Under the pieces are notes generated by a model. That model made no database searches and was not told where the DNA came from. It worked only from the letters and a program-made list of their open reading frames with translations. Positions 45,699 through 56,101 of a stretch of 64,000 nt of DNA are shown here, piece by piece; position 1 is the stretch's first letter, and every line of letters begins with the position of its first letter. Location of the stretch: NCBI GenBank assembly GCA_948739805.1, contig CAPYID010000007.1, positions 9,022-73,021 of the forward strand, given 5' to 3'. This stretch comes from an uncultured Clostridia bacterium (GTDB taxonomy: Bacteria > Bacillota > Clostridia > TANB77 > CAG-508). The translations under genes were made by a program, and so were the position numbers.

Positions 45699-48600
45699 TT
45701 AAATTTTAGTTACATCAATATTTATTTTTTCTCCATTGATATTACATTCTGTGTATTCTTTTCTTTCTGCATTATATACTATCTCTATTGTTAATGTTTC
45801 TTTTTTTATTTCTGGCTTATTCTTTTCTATAATGTCTTGTAAGGTTTTATTTCCATTTACATATAATGTAATTCTGTCTAATACTTCAAATCCTTTGTCT
45901 TTTCTCATGTTTTGTATTTTTGATATTAATTCTCTTACATACCCTTCTTCTCTTAGTTCTTCTGTTATTGTTGTATCTAATACTACACCTAGTGTTCCTG
46001 TTCCTGCAAATGCAAATCCTTCTATTCCTTGCATTGTTACAAGTAAATTTTCTGCATTTAATTCTATTTCTGTTTCTCCTAATTTCGCTATAACTGATTC
46101 ACCATTTTTGATTTTTGATGCTAATTCCATTTGATTTTGAGCTGATATATATTTCTTTATTTCTGGAATTAGTTTTCCATATGTTTTTCCTAATACTGGT
46201 AAATTAGGCATTATATTAAAGTTTACATATTTTGATAAATCTGCTCCTAGTACTACTGTCTTTATATTTAATTCTTCTTTTATAATGTCTCCATAATAGT
46301 CTGGAATCGCTTTTTCTGATATTAACATTTTTGAAAGTGGTTGCCTATTTTTTATATTAGCTGAGTTTCTTGCACTTCTTCCTAATTTTACTAAGTTGTA
46401 TGCTAATTCCATTTCTTCTTCTAGCTTTTTGTCTACTTCTTCTACATGATATTCTGGCCACATGTTTAAATGAACACTTTCTTTAGCATTCCTATCAAGT
46501 GATACTACTAAGTTTTGATACATATTTTCTGTTATAAATGGTACAAATGGTGCTGCTACTTGGCATAGTGTTACTAAAACTCTATATAGTGTTATAAATG
46601 CTCCTAATTTGTCATCTGTTAGTGCATTTGCCCAAAATCTGCTTCTGTTTCTTCTTACATACCAGTTTGAAAGTTCATCTGTAAAATTTTCTATATCTAG
46701 TGCTGCTCCTGTTATATCATATGCATCTAATTTTTCATCTACAGATTTTACTAATGTGTTTAATTTACTTACTATCCATTTGTCCATTACATTTTCTGAG
46801 ATAAATCCTTTATGTTCTAATGGATTAATTTTATCTATCTCTGCATATAAAACATAGAAAGAATATACATTCCATAAAGTTCCTAAAAATCTTCTTGAGG
46901 TTTCCCCAACATCTTCTTTTGAAAATCTTGTTGGTAGCCATGGTGCACTTGATGTATAGAAATGCCATCTTGTAGCATCTGCTCCTTCGCCTTCCATTAC
47001 TTCAAATGGGTCTACAACATTTCCTTTTGATTTTGACATTTTTAATCCTTTTTTGTCTAGGACATGTCCTAATACTATACAGTTTTCAAATGCTGATTTT
47101 CCAAATACCGCAGTTGATACAGCAAGTAATGTATAGAACCACCCTCTAGTTTGATCTACTGCTTCTGATATAAATTGTGCTGGGAAATTCTTTTCAAATA
47201 ATTCTTTATTTTCAAAAGGATAATGTAATTGCGCAAAAGGCATTGATCCTGAATCAAACCAACAATCCATAACTTCTTTTACTCTTGTCATTTCTTTTCC
47301 ACATTCAGGGCATTTTAAATGCACATCATCTATATATGGTTTATGAAGTTCTATATCTTCTGGTACATTTATTCCTTTTTCTTTTAAATCTTTTATGCTT
47401 CCTATACATTCTTCATGTCCACATTCACATTGCCATATTGGAAGTGGTGTTCCCCAATATCTATCTCTTGAAATACACCAATCTATTACATTTTCTACAA
47501 AGTTTCCGAATCTTCCTGTTCTTATTGTATCTGGATACCAATGAATTTTGTTGTTATTTTCAACTAGTTCATCTTTTAATGTAGACATTGCTACAAACCA
47601 GCTATCCTTTGGATAGTATAATAATGGTGTGTCACATCTCCAACAATGTGGATATGAGTGCATATGTCTTTCTGCTTTAAATAGTTGATTCATGTTTTTT
47701 AAGTATTCTATTATACTTTCATTACATTTTCTAATATCTTTTCCTGCCCAAGGTGTAATTTCTGAAACGAATTTTCCATCTTTGTCAACAATATTTATAA
47801 ATGCTATTCCATTTTGTTTTCTAACAACAGTATCTTCCTCACCATAGGGTGCAATATGAACTATTCCTGTGCCATCTGATAAACTTACATAATCTCCATG
47901 TATTACAACAAAAGCCTTTCCCTCTACTTTTGCAAATGGCATTAATTGCTCATATTTTGTTCCTAATAATTCTTCACCCTTAAATTCTTTTATTATTTTG
48001 TATTTTCCTTCTCCCAATATTTTGTCACACAAATCTTTAGCCAGTATGTATATTTCTCCTGGTTTCATATTGCAATTCTCATCTACTTCAATATCTTCTT
48101 TAAGTTTAGCTTCTACATAAGTGAAATTTTTATTTACACATATAGCTAAATTTGAAGGTAATGTCCATGGAGTTGTTGTCCATGATAGGATGTATTTATT
48201 TTCATCAACTTTAAACTTTGCTATACAAGTTATATCATTTACATCTTTATATCCCTGAGCAAGTTCATGTGAAGACAAAGCTGTACCACATCTTGGACAA
48301 TATGGCATAACTTTATGTCCTTGATATATTAAATTTTTGTCCCACATTTGTTTTACTGCCCACCAAATAGATTCTATGTATTCATTATGGTAGGTTACAT
48401 ATGGTTTTTCCATATCAACCCAGTAACCTATTTGGTTTGTCATTTTTTCCCATTGTGAAACATAGTTAAATACACTTGATTTACAGTCTTTGATAAATTT
48501 TTCTACACCATATTCTTCTATTTGTGCTTTCCCAGATATTCCAAGTTTTTTTTCTATTTCAAGTTCTACTGGTAATCCTTGTGTATCCCATCCAGCTTTT

Positions 48601-48842
48601 CTAATTACTTTATAACCTTTCATTACTTTATATCTTGGTATAATATCTTTCATAACTCTAGTTAAAATATGTCCAACATGTGGTTTACCATTAGCTGTTG
48701 GTGGTCCATCATAAAATGTAAAGTATTCTCCATCTTTGTTTAATTTGAAATTTTTATCTATTATGTCTTTTTCCTTCCACATGTTTAAAACTTCTCTTTC
48801 CATTCCTGGAAAACCATTTGGTAATTCAACTTTTTTGTACAT
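45699..48842 (-). CDS. ileS: Isoleucyl-tRNA synthetase, type 2 (eukaryote-like)
   Basis: The 1,047-residue class I synthetase has the HIGH-type motif (GKPHVGHIL), GWDTQGLPVE, a CP1 editing domain, KMSKSKGN and a zinc-binding CPRCG and CPECG set. The N-terminal FTFYDGPPTANG and the overall length point to the IleS2 type, which is often mupirocin-tolerant. GGGGAGG precedes the ATG. No T-box leader was found in the 82-bp gap upstream, which instead holds an ATTATTCA-type inverted repeat. Confidence 0.95.
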   Translation of the reverse strand: MYKKVELPNGFPGMEREVLNMWKEKDIIDKNFKLNKDGEYFTFYDGPPTANGKPHVGHILTRVMKDIIPRYKVMKGYKVIRKAGWDTQGLPVELEIEKKLGISGKAQIEEYGVEKFIKDCKSSVFNYVSQWEKMTNQIGYWVDMEKPYVTYHNEYIESIWWAVKQMWDKNLIYQGHKVMPYCPRCGTALSSHELAQGYKDVNDITCIAKFKVDENKYILSWTTTPWTLPSNLAICVNKNFTYVEAKLKEDIEVDENCNMKPGEIYILAKDLCDKILGEGKYKIIKEFKGEELLGTKYEQLMPFAKVEGKAFVVIHGDYVSLSDGTGIVHIAPYGEEDTVVRKQNGIAFINIVDKDGKFVSEITPWAGKDIRKCNESIIEYLKNMNQLFKAERHMHSYPHCWRCDTPLLYYPKDSWFVAMSTLKDELVENNNKIHWYPDTIRTGRFGNFVENVIDWCISRDRYWGTPLPIWQCECGHEECIGSIKDLKEKGINVPEDIELHKPYIDDVHLKCPECGKEMTRVKEVMDCWFDSGSMPFAQLHYPFENKELFEKNFPAQFISEAVDQTRGWFYTLLAVSTAVFGKSAFENCIVLGHVLDKKGLKMSKSKGNVVDPFEVMEGEGADATRWHFYTSSAPWLPTRFSKEDVGETSRRFLGTLWNVYSFYVLYAEIDKINPLEHKGFISENVMDKWIVSKLNTLVKSVDEKLDAYDITGAALDIENFTDELSNWYVRRNRSRFWANALTDDKLGAFITLYRVLVTLCQVAAPFVPFITENMYQNLVVSLDRNAKESVHLNMWPEYHVEEVDKKLEEEMELAYNLVKLGRSARNSANIKNRQPLSKMLISEKAIPDYYGDIIKEELNIKTVVLGADLSKYVNFNIMPNLPVLGKTYGKLIPEIKKYISAQNQMELASKIKNGESVIAKLGETEIELNAENLLVTMQGIEGFAFAGTGTLGVVLDTTITEELREEGYVRELISKIQNMRKDKGFEVLDRITLYVNGNKTLQDIIEKNKPEIKKETLTIEIVYNAERKEYTECNINGEKINIDVTKI

Positions 48843-48924
48843 GTTTATTCCTCCCCTACTATAATTAATAATTAATAGTGAATAGTTAATAATTATTCAT
48901 TATTCATTATTCACTATCAAATTT

Positions 48925-50238
48925 TTAAGCACTTTGTTTGTTTTTTTCTATTACTTTTTTTCTTTTCTTTTTCGTTGTAGAGTTTTGTCCTTTATTTTCA
49001 TTTATAACTAATTTAGGTTGCTCATGGTTTAATACTGTTTCTTTAGTTATAATACATTTTTCAATTTTATTATTCGAAGGTATATCAAACATAATATCTC
49101 TCATTATTTCTTCTATAATTGAACGAAGTCCTCTTGCGCCTGTATTTCTTTCTATCGCCTTATTTACAATTGCTTGTAGTGCTCCATCTTCAAATTCTAA
49201 TTCTACTCCATCTAATTCTAATAATTTTTTATATTGTTTGACTAAAGCATTTTTGGGTTCTGCCACTATTTTAATAAGTGCTTCTTTATTTAATTCTTTT
49301 AGTGTGGTTACAATAGGCAATCTCCCTACAAATTCTGGAATTAGTCCAAATTTCAATAAATCTTGTGGTAATAACTCTTCATATGCTTTATATTTATCTA
49401 TTTCTTGATTACTATCTTTTTCTTGACCAAATCCTATTAATTTTTTTCCTATTCTTTCGTTAATAATTTTGTCTAGTCCCTCAAATGCTCCTCCACAAAT
49501 AAATAATATGTTTTCTGTATTTATTTGAATTAGCTCTTGATGAGGATGTTTCCTTCCTCCTTGAGGTGGAACTGAAGCAATTGTTCCTTCTATTATTTTT
49601 AAGAGTGATTGTTGTACTCCTTCTCCACTAACATCTCTTGTAATTGATGGATTTTCTGACTTTCTTGTTATTTTATCTATTTCATCAATATATACAATTC
49701 CTTGTTCCGCTTTTTCTACATCATAATCTGCAGATTGAATTAATTTTAATAGTATATTTTCTACATCTTCTCCTACATATCCTGCCTCTGTTAGTGTTGT
49801 TGCATCTGCTATTGCAAATGGAACATTTAAGATTTTAGCTAAGGTTTGTGCTAATAATGTTTTTCCACAACCTGTAGGTCCTAGTAATAATACATTACTT
49901 TTTTGAATTTCAACATCATCAATATCTTCTTGATTATTTATTCTTTTATAATGATTGTATACTGCTACTGCTAAAGTTTTTTTCGCATCTTCTTGGCCTA
50001 TTACATAATCATCTAATATATTTTTTATTTCTTGTGGGTTTGGTAATTCTTTTTTTTCTTCTTCTATTGCATATTGCATATTATCATATTCTAAATCGTC
50101 TTCATCTAATATATTTCTACATACGCCTATACATTCATCGCATATATATACTCCTGGTCCTGCGATTATTCTTTTTACTCCTGTTTGTGGTTTTCCACAA
50201 AAGGAACATTTTATATTTTTCTCTTTACTCTTTGGCAT
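48925..50238 (-). CDS. clpX: ATP-dependent Clp protease ATP-binding subunit ClpX
   Basis: The 437-residue AAA+ unfoldase feeds substrates to ClpP, including SsrA-tagged products of SmpB/tmRNA rescue. It has the zinc-binding domain (CSFCGKPQTGVK...CDECIGVC), Walker A (GPTGCGKTLLA), Walker B (IVYIDEIDKI) and the ClpP-binding IGF-type loop (LIGFGQ). A basic tail ends the protein. GGAGG precedes the ATG. It lies downstream of tig and clpP. Confidence 0.96.
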   Translation of the reverse strand: MPKSKEKNIKCSFCGKPQTGVKRIIAGPGVYICDECIGVCRNILDEDDLEYDNMQYAIEEEKKELPNPQEIKNILDDYVIGQEDAKKTLAVAVYNHYKRINNQEDIDDVEIQKSNVLLLGPTGCGKTLLAQTLAKILNVPFAIADATTLTEAGYVGEDVENILLKLIQSADYDVEKAEQGIVYIDEIDKITRKSENPSITRDVSGEGVQQSLLKIIEGTIASVPPQGGRKHPHQELIQINTENILFICGGAFEGLDKIINERIGKKLIGFGQEKDSNQEIDKYKAYEELLPQDLLKFGLIPEFVGRLPIVTTLKELNKEALIKIVAEPKNALVKQYKKLLELDGVELEFEDGALQAIVNKAIERNTGARGLRSIIEEIMRDIMFDIPSNNKIEKCIITKETVLNHEQPKLVINENKGQNSTTKKKRKKVIEKNKQSA

Positions 50239-50330
50239 TAACGTGCCTCCTATTTATTATATTTTATTATTGTTTCATTTGGTTTCATTTTTATACTCTA
50301 TTCTTTTGTATATTTAAAAAATTTGATTAT

Positions 50331-50403
50331 AGGGGCATATTGCAATGTACCCGCTTTAAAATTATCTTTAATTTCTGCTAGCACGCTACAACATGCCCCT
50401 ACG
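50331..50403. repeat. Larger intergenic palindrome, AGGGGCAT...ATGCCCCTAC
   Basis: Outer arms AGGGGCAT/ATGCCCCT enclose GTACCCGC and a GCTAGC-containing core. It lies between clpX and clpP. Confidence 0.5.
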
Positions 50404-50455
50404 ATTTATTAATATATACTACACGTCTATGTCTAATTTTGGGCTTGTTTTAATT

Positions 50456-51064
50456 TTATTGTGGTCTTTCCATTATTCCATCTATTAATCCATACTTTAA
50501 TGCTTCTTCTGCTGTCATGTAGTTGTCTCTTTCTGTATCTTTATTAATTACTTCTAATGGTTGACCTGTTCTTTCACTTAAAATTTTGTTTAATTTCTCT
50601 CTCGTTTTTACCATATGATCTGCATGTATTTTAATTTCTGTTGTTTGCCCTTGTATTCCACCACCCATTATTAATGGTTGGTGTATTAATATTTCTGAGT
50701 TTGGTGTTGCATAACGTTTTCCTTTTGTTCCTGAGGCTAGTAGTACTGCTCCCATACTTGCTGCCATCCCTATACATATTGTTGATACTGGGCATTTTAT
50801 ATAATTAATTGTATCATATATTGCCATACCAGCTGTTATAGAACCTCCTGGACTATTTATGTATAAATAAATTTCTTTGTCTGGATCTTCTGCTTCTAGA
50901 AATAATAGTTCTGCAACTATTACATTTGCACTTGCTTGGTCTACCTCTTCTCCTAAAAATATTATTCTGTCTTTTAATAATCTTGAGTATATATCATATG
51001 ATCTCTCACCTTTGTTTGTTTGTTCAATTACATATGGTATTAATGTATTTTTTTCATCTAACAT
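50456..51064 (-). CDS. clpP: ATP-dependent Clp protease proteolytic subunit ClpP
   Basis: The 202-residue serine peptidase forms the ClpP barrel. The nucleophile is in GMAASMGAVLL, the histidine in ILIHQPL, and the aspartate near the DTERDNYM stretch. GGGAGG precedes the ATG. It lies 32 bp after tig, so the two are probably co-transcribed. Confidence 0.96.
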   Translation of the reverse strand: MLDEKNTLIPYVIEQTNKGERSYDIYSRLLKDRIIFLGEEVDQASANVIVAELLFLEAEDPDKEIYLYINSPGGSITAGMAIYDTINYIKCPVSTICIGMAASMGAVLLASGTKGKRYATPNSEILIHQPLIMGGGIQGQTTEIKIHADHMVKTREKLNKILSERTGQPLEVINKDTERDNYMTAEEALKYGLIDGIMERPQ

Positions 51065-51096
51065 AAATTTTTCCTCCCTTGTTCAATTAATTTTAA

Positions 51097-52380
51097 TTAT
51101 TTGATTTTTGCATTGTCAACAATAAATTTTACAACTTTTTCATTTACTATAAAGTTTTTAATATAGTTCATAAATTGTTCGTTTTGTTTTAATTCATCTG
51201 CTGATTTTCGATAAGCATCTGCCATTTCCGTAACTTTTGTATTAATAGCTTCTTCTTCTGGTTCTATTTTTTCCTCTTTTATTATTGCTTCTAATACTAA
51301 TCTTGTTTTTACAGATATTTTAGCTTGTTCCTCATTTTCTTTTCTAAATTCTTCAGTTGTTTTTCCTACCATTTGTAAATAGTTTTCTAAATTCATTCCT
51401 TGATATTGTAGTCTTGTTTCAACATCTTTTACTATATTATCTATTTCTGTTTCTATCATTCCTGATGGAATATCAATTTCTGTGTTTTCACATACAGCTT
51501 TTATTGCCTCATCTTCTGTTTCATACTTTTCTCTATTTTTATTCTCGTCTTCTAATTTTTCTTTTATACTAGCTTTTAATTCTTCTAGTGTGTCGAATTC
51601 ACTTGTGTCTTTTGCGAATTCGTCATTAATTTCTGGTATTTCCTTCTTCTTTATTTCATGCACTTTAACCTTAAATGTTGCATCTTTTCCTTTTAAGTCT
51701 TCAGAAAAATATTCTTCAGGAAATTTTACATTAATGTCCTTTTCTTCATCTATCTTCATTCCAACCATTTGATCTTCAAATCCTGGAATAAAAGTATTAC
51801 TTCCTATTTCTAGTTCATATCCTTCTGCTTTTCCACCTTCAAATGCTTTTCCTTCAACAAATCCTTCAAAATCCATTACAACTGTATCTTTATGTTCAAC
51901 TGGTCTATCTTCTACTACAACTAGTCTAGAATTTCTTTCTGCCATTGTATTTAATTCTTTGTTAATATCCTCTTCAGATACAGGATATTCTATTTTTCTA
52001 ATTTGCACACCTTTATATTTTCCAAGTTTTACTTCTGGCTTTGTTTGGATAACTGCTGTAAAAATCAATTCTTTCCCTTTTTCCATTTGTTTAACTTCAA
52101 TTTCTGGTTTACTTACTGGTTCAATATTATTTGTTTTTATTTCTTCTTCAAATACTGGTGGAACAACCTCATTGAAAGCATCTTCATAAAATATTTCTGT
52201 ACCATATATTCTTTCTGCCATTTCAAATGGAGCTTTTCCTTTTCTAAATCCTGGTATATTAAAATATTTTGAACTCTTTGCATATACTGTTTTTATTGCT
52301 TTTTCAAATTTCTCTGTTTCTATTGTAAATTCTAATTTTAATTCATTTGCATTCTCTGTTTTTTCAATTTTCACGCTCAT
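51097..52380 (-). CDS. tig: Trigger factor
   Basis: The 427-residue ribosome-associated chaperone has the ribosome-binding signature FRKGKAPFEMAE near residue 45, a PPIase (FKBP-like) domain (about 150-245, with VVMDFEGFVEGKAFEGG) and a helical C-terminal domain. It binds nascent chains at the exit tunnel. GAGGAAG precedes the ATG and a perfect consensus promoter lies upstream. Confidence 0.95.
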   Translation of the reverse strand: MSVKIEKTENANELKLEFTIETEKFEKAIKTVYAKSSKYFNIPGFRKGKAPFEMAERIYGTEIFYEDAFNEVVPPVFEEEIKTNNIEPVSKPEIEVKQMEKGKELIFTAVIQTKPEVKLGKYKGVQIRKIEYPVSEEDINKELNTMAERNSRLVVVEDRPVEHKDTVVMDFEGFVEGKAFEGGKAEGYELEIGSNTFIPGFEDQMVGMKIDEEKDINVKFPEEYFSEDLKGKDATFKVKVHEIKKKEIPEINDEFAKDTSEFDTLEELKASIKEKLEDENKNREKYETEDEAIKAVCENTEIDIPSGMIETEIDNIVKDVETRLQYQGMNLENYLQMVGKTTEEFRKENEEQAKISVKTRLVLEAIIKEEKIEPEEEAINTKVTEMADAYRKSADELKQNEQFMNYIKNFIVNEKVVKFIVDNAKIK

Positions 52381-52421
52381 TACTTTTTCTTCCTCTCTAC
52401 TTTTTTAATTTTAATGTTATT

Positions 52422-52450
52422 ATTATATCCACTTTTTTATTTGGTGTCAA
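52422..52450 (-). promoter_or_regulatory. Consensus sigma-A promoter of tig-clpP
   Basis: TTGACA and TATAAT are separated by exactly 17 bases, 42 bases before the tig start. No CtsR operator was recognised. Confidence 0.8.
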
Positions 52451-52490
52451 TATTTTTAGGTAATTTATCATGGTAATTTATTCAGCAAAC

Positions 52491-52512
52491 GGACGAGCAA
52501 TGCTCACCCCTA
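52491..52512. repeat. Intergenic palindrome GGACGAGCAATGCTCACCCC
   Basis: It differs from the copy at 28080 by one base in the right arm (A for G) and is followed by TAT. Confidence 0.6.
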
Positions 52513-52553
52513 TATTCATTCATAATATTTTATAATTATTTTCTATATTTCAT

Positions 52554-52604
52554 GGGTACAGCGGTGTCATTTCTATGGGGTATTGCCTCAAAAGGTGCCC
52601 CTAC
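52554..52604. repeat. Intergenic repeat, GGGTACAGCGGTGTCAT type
   Basis: It belongs to the longer subfamily also seen at 27001 and 62795, ending GGTGCCCCTAC. Confidence 0.55.
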
Positions 52605-52642
52605 ATATTCTAACTTCTAGTCTCTAATATCTAATCTCTATC

Positions 52643-54259
52643 TCAATATTGCCTTACCCATTCTTCTATATTATAGAATATATTATAAAAATTTGGTGTT
52701 ATTCTTCCTTGTAAATCTTGTGTATATATTACAGTTCCTCTATTAAAGTATAAACTTACATATGGTCTTTCTTCTTCTATTAATCTTATTAATTGTTTAT
52801 ATTTATTTTGTAGTTCAGTTTCATTATCTGATAAGTCTGCAATTTCTCTTAAAAGTTCATTTGCTTCTGTGTCTTCAAATTGTGATAGATTTCCATTTCC
52901 TATATAACTTGTTAGATCAGGGCTAATTCCAATTAGTTTACCTGTTAAAATCATATCATAGTTTTTGTTTTCTAAATATTTGGCATATTGCGATGAATTT
53001 GCCCTTATTATATTTACGATTATTCCTGTTTCTGCTAGTTGCTTTTCAATTTCTTCTGCAACTGCAAGCCTTTTTAAATTATTCGCATCTACTACTAAAT
53101 TTAAGCTTGCTCTCATAGTTGTTCCACTCTCTTGTTTTTGCCAATTTCCACTTACTAATTCCCAGCCAGCTTCTTCTAATAATTCTTTTGATTTATTTGT
53201 GTTATAACTAGAACTTACTTTTTCTACTTTATATAAATAGTTTGATGTACTTACTGGAAAGTCTGCTACATAATATTTATTTTCATATACAGAGGTTACT
53301 ATATTTGACTTGTCTATTGCATAGTTAATTGCTTTTCTTAGTTCTTCGTTTCTTAGTGCTCCACTTGAACAATTAAGTGCTAAATAGTCATATTCTCTTC
53401 CTATATATTCTACTGTTTTATATCCCATTGTTCCTATATGTTCTTCATAATTTAAACTTTGTGTAGTCATTAAATCAAGGTTTCCTAGCTTAAAAGCATT
53501 ATACGCTTCGCCAGCAGATGCATACATTTTTACTAAAATATTTTCTAATGATAAATTTTTTCCAGATGATAGACCCCACCAATTAGTGTTCTTTTTTAGT
53601 TCTATTTCTGTGCTTGTTATATTTCCAATCACATATTTTCCTGTTCCTGGTGCATTATTATTTTTTAAACTTGTTGCAATTGCATCATTTTCATAATATT
53701 GTGATGACATTATGGGAAATGTTAAATTATATTCAAAAAATGGTATCTTATCATCTATTGTTATTTTTATTGTATAAGTACTTAATATTTCTACATTTAC
53801 TATATGATGTATATTTGAATAATAAATTGAGTTTCCTCCTATTGCTGCAATTTGTTCTATTGTGAATTTCACATCATTTGCTGTGAGTTCTCCTCCATTT
53901 TGCCATTTAATTCCTTCTTTTAAAACTACTACATATGCTGTATCGCTAAGGTTTATCCATTCTTTTGCTAAACAATTTTCAATTTGGTAGTCTTCTGTAA
54001 TTGATAGCATTGGCTCATATATTAGTTTAGATATATCTTGCACATTTTGATTATTGCTTGTTATTGGATTTATTGTATCAATGCTTATAGCAGCAATTCT
54101 TAATGTTGTTATTGTCGTCAATTTTTTTTCTTCCTTTTCTTGAGCTGTTTCTTCTACTGCGTTTTCATCATTTCCTTTTTTATTTAAGAATACTGCACAT
54201 ATAATTAATACTATTACAAATATTACAAATACATATTTTAAAAAATTGTATTTCTTCAT
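52643..54259 (-). CDS. Peptide-type ABC transporter substrate-binding protein (SBP_bac_5)
   Basis: The 538-residue protein has an N-terminal membrane segment (about 7-28), a charged linker and the family-5 solute-binding fold: LIYEPMLSITEDYQIE, LAKEWINLSD, GIKWQNGGELTANDVKFTIEQI and, later, RKAINYAIDKSNIV. It lacks a lipobox, so it seems tethered by an uncleaved segment. No permease genes are adjacent. The ATG follows AAAGGA by seven bases. Its ligand is probably an oligopeptide. Confidence 0.88.
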   Translation of the reverse strand: MKKYNFLKYVFVIFVIVLIICAVFLNKKGNDENAVEETAQEKEEKKLTTITTLRIAAISIDTINPITSNNQNVQDISKLIYEPMLSITEDYQIENCLAKEWINLSDTAYVVVLKEGIKWQNGGELTANDVKFTIEQIAAIGGNSIYYSNIHHIVNVEILSTYTIKITIDDKIPFFEYNLTFPIMSSQYYENDAIATSLKNNNAPGTGKYVIGNITSTEIELKKNTNWWGLSSGKNLSLENILVKMYASAGEAYNAFKLGNLDLMTTQSLNYEEHIGTMGYKTVEYIGREYDYLALNCSSGALRNEELRKAINYAIDKSNIVTSVYENKYYVADFPVSTSNYLYKVEKVSSSYNTNKSKELLEEAGWELVSGNWQKQESGTTMRASLNLVVDANNLKRLAVAEEIEKQLAETGIIVNIIRANSSQYAKYLENKNYDMILTGKLIGISPDLTSYIGNGNLSQFEDTEANELLREIADLSDNETELQNKYKQLIRLIEEERPYVSLYFNRGTVIYTQDLQGRITPNFYNIFYNIEEWVRQY

Positions 54260-54355
54260 AATCAATTCCTTTCTAAAAAAAGCAATTATTGTATTTCCTA
54301 TTTTTGTTAAAACTATTTTATATTATTTTCCATTTTTATGCAATATATAATATAA

Positions 54356-54396
54356 GAACAAATAAGAAAAATCAAAGATTTTTCTTTAATTTGTTC
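54356..54396. terminator. Inverted repeat GAACAAATAAGAAAAATC
   Basis: The 18-base arm, a AAA loop and a near-exact complement ending TTTGTTC lie between the M18 and SBP genes. It is a candidate transcript end for M18. Confidence 0.5.
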
Positions 54397-54470
54397 TCTC
54401 CCTACCAAAGTTTTCGACTGTAAGGAGAAAATCTCAAGGGCTAGCGATTATAGCATTTATATAATAGGAA

Positions 54471-54494
54471 AGGGCACATGCAATGTGCCCCTAC
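54471..54494. repeat. Intergenic palindrome AGGGCACATGCAATGTGCCC
   Basis: It is identical to the copy at 45611-45634, including the trailing CTAC. Confidence 0.7.
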
Positions 54495-54535
54495 TGTACA
54501 AGACTTTATGATAAATTTAATGTTATAATTCTTTA

Positions 54536-55960
54536 TTACATTTGTTCAAAGAATGCTTTATATGCTTCATATGCAGAGTATATATCATATTTACTTGTAA
54601 CTTCATATGGTGCATGCATTGATAATACTGCTACTCCACAGTCTATTACATCTACACCTTTGTCTGCTAGAATGTAGGCTATTGTTCCTCCTCCTCCAGC
54701 ATCTACTTTTCCTAATTCATCTATTTGGTATAATATGTTATTGCTTTCAAATAGGTTTCTTATTTTTCCGACAAATTCAGCTCCTGCATCTGATGAGCCT
54801 CCTTTTCCTCTTCCTCCTGTATATTTGTTTAATGAAACTCCATATCCTGCATAAGATACATTTTTTCTATCTGATACTGAGGCATATAATGGGTCATATG
54901 CTGTTCCTACATCTGCTGATAACATATTTGATGTACAGAATACTTTGTTTAATAGATTTGGTCTATTTATTCCTGCTTTTGTTAATAGTTCTGCTATAAA
55001 GTTGTCAAATACTTGTGAGTCCATTCCTGTATTTCCCATACTTCCTATCTCTTCTTTGTCTGATAGTATTAATACTGATGTTTTTTCTGGTATTTCTTTC
55101 ATATCTATTAAAGCTCTTAAAGCTGTATAACAACAAACTTTATCATCTTGTCCATATGCTGCAACCATACTACTATCAAATCCTAAACTTCTTGCTTTAA
55201 ATGCTGGAACAAGCTCTAGTTCTGCACTTAAAAAGTCTTTTTCTGTTATTCCATATTTATCATTTAATAATTTTAATATATTTAATTTTACTTTTTCTGA
55301 TACACTTTCATCTTTATATGGACGACTTCCTATTAATAAGTCTAAGTCTTCTCCCTCTATTCCATTGCTTAGTGTTTTTTTCATTTGCTCACTTGCTAAA
55401 TGTGGTAATAAGTCTGTTATTGTAAATATTGGGTCATTTTCATCTTCTCCTAAGTTTAATGTTACTTTTTCTCCATTTGTTTTTACTATTACTCCATGTA
55501 TTGAAAGTGGAATGGTTGTCCATTGGTATTTTTTTATTCCTCCATAATATTGAGTATTGAAATATACAAATCCTGCTTCTTCATAGACTGGATTTGGTTT
55601 TAAGTCTAATCTTGGTGAGTCCATGTGTGCACCAACAATGTTTAGTCCTTTTTCTAACCCTTCTTTTCCTATAATTGCTGCATATACACTTTTTTCTCTG
55701 TTTATATAATATACTCTATCTCCAGTTGATATATTTTCTAATCCTTCTATGTTTTTAAATCCATTTTTGTCTAGTACTTCTTTTGCAAATATTGATACTT
55801 CTCGTTCTATTTTTGATTTATTTAGAAAATACATGTATTCATCTGAAAATTTCATTATTAAATTAATTTTTTCTTCTGATGATTCCTCCCATCCACATTT
55901 TCTTACGTCAAATAATTTTTCTTCTAGTTTCTTTCCTTCTGACTTTTGTTTTTCTTCCAT
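54536..55960 (-). CDS. M18 family aminopeptidase
   Basis: The 474-residue zinc aminopeptidase has the metal-site motifs VGAHMDSPRLDLKP near residue 108, LSDKEEIGSMGNTG near 300, and SADVGTAYDP with GKGGSSDAGAEFVG near 350-400. The C-terminal SMHAPYEVTSKYD carries the last metal-ligand histidine. It is cytosolic and removes N-terminal residues, often acidic or neutral. GAAAGGAAG precedes the ATG. Confidence 0.92.
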   Translation of the reverse strand: MEEKQKSEGKKLEEKLFDVRKCGWEESSEEKINLIMKFSDEYMYFLNKSKIEREVSIFAKEVLDKNGFKNIEGLENISTGDRVYYINREKSVYAAIIGKEGLEKGLNIVGAHMDSPRLDLKPNPVYEEAGFVYFNTQYYGGIKKYQWTTIPLSIHGVIVKTNGEKVTLNLGEDENDPIFTITDLLPHLASEQMKKTLSNGIEGEDLDLLIGSRPYKDESVSEKVKLNILKLLNDKYGITEKDFLSAELELVPAFKARSLGFDSSMVAAYGQDDKVCCYTALRALIDMKEIPEKTSVLILSDKEEIGSMGNTGMDSQVFDNFIAELLTKAGINRPNLLNKVFCTSNMLSADVGTAYDPLYASVSDRKNVSYAGYGVSLNKYTGGRGKGGSSDAGAEFVGKIRNLFESNNILYQIDELGKVDAGGGGTIAYILADKGVDVIDCGVAVLSMHAPYEVTSKYDIYSAYEAYKAFFEQM

Positions 55961-56101
55961 TTTTCTTTCTTCCTTTCTTTTTTATTATCCTTTATTAAAT
56001 ATAAAATTTATTAATTATTTTAAGCAATTTCTTCGAAGTGCGGGCATTAATGCTACAAATTTATATTTTGAATTGTAGTTTTTATTCATAATAATACATA
56101 C

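Noticed and set aside
48843..48924. T-box leader of ileS
   Set aside because: The 82-bp gap is too short and consists of ATTATTCA-type inverted repeats.
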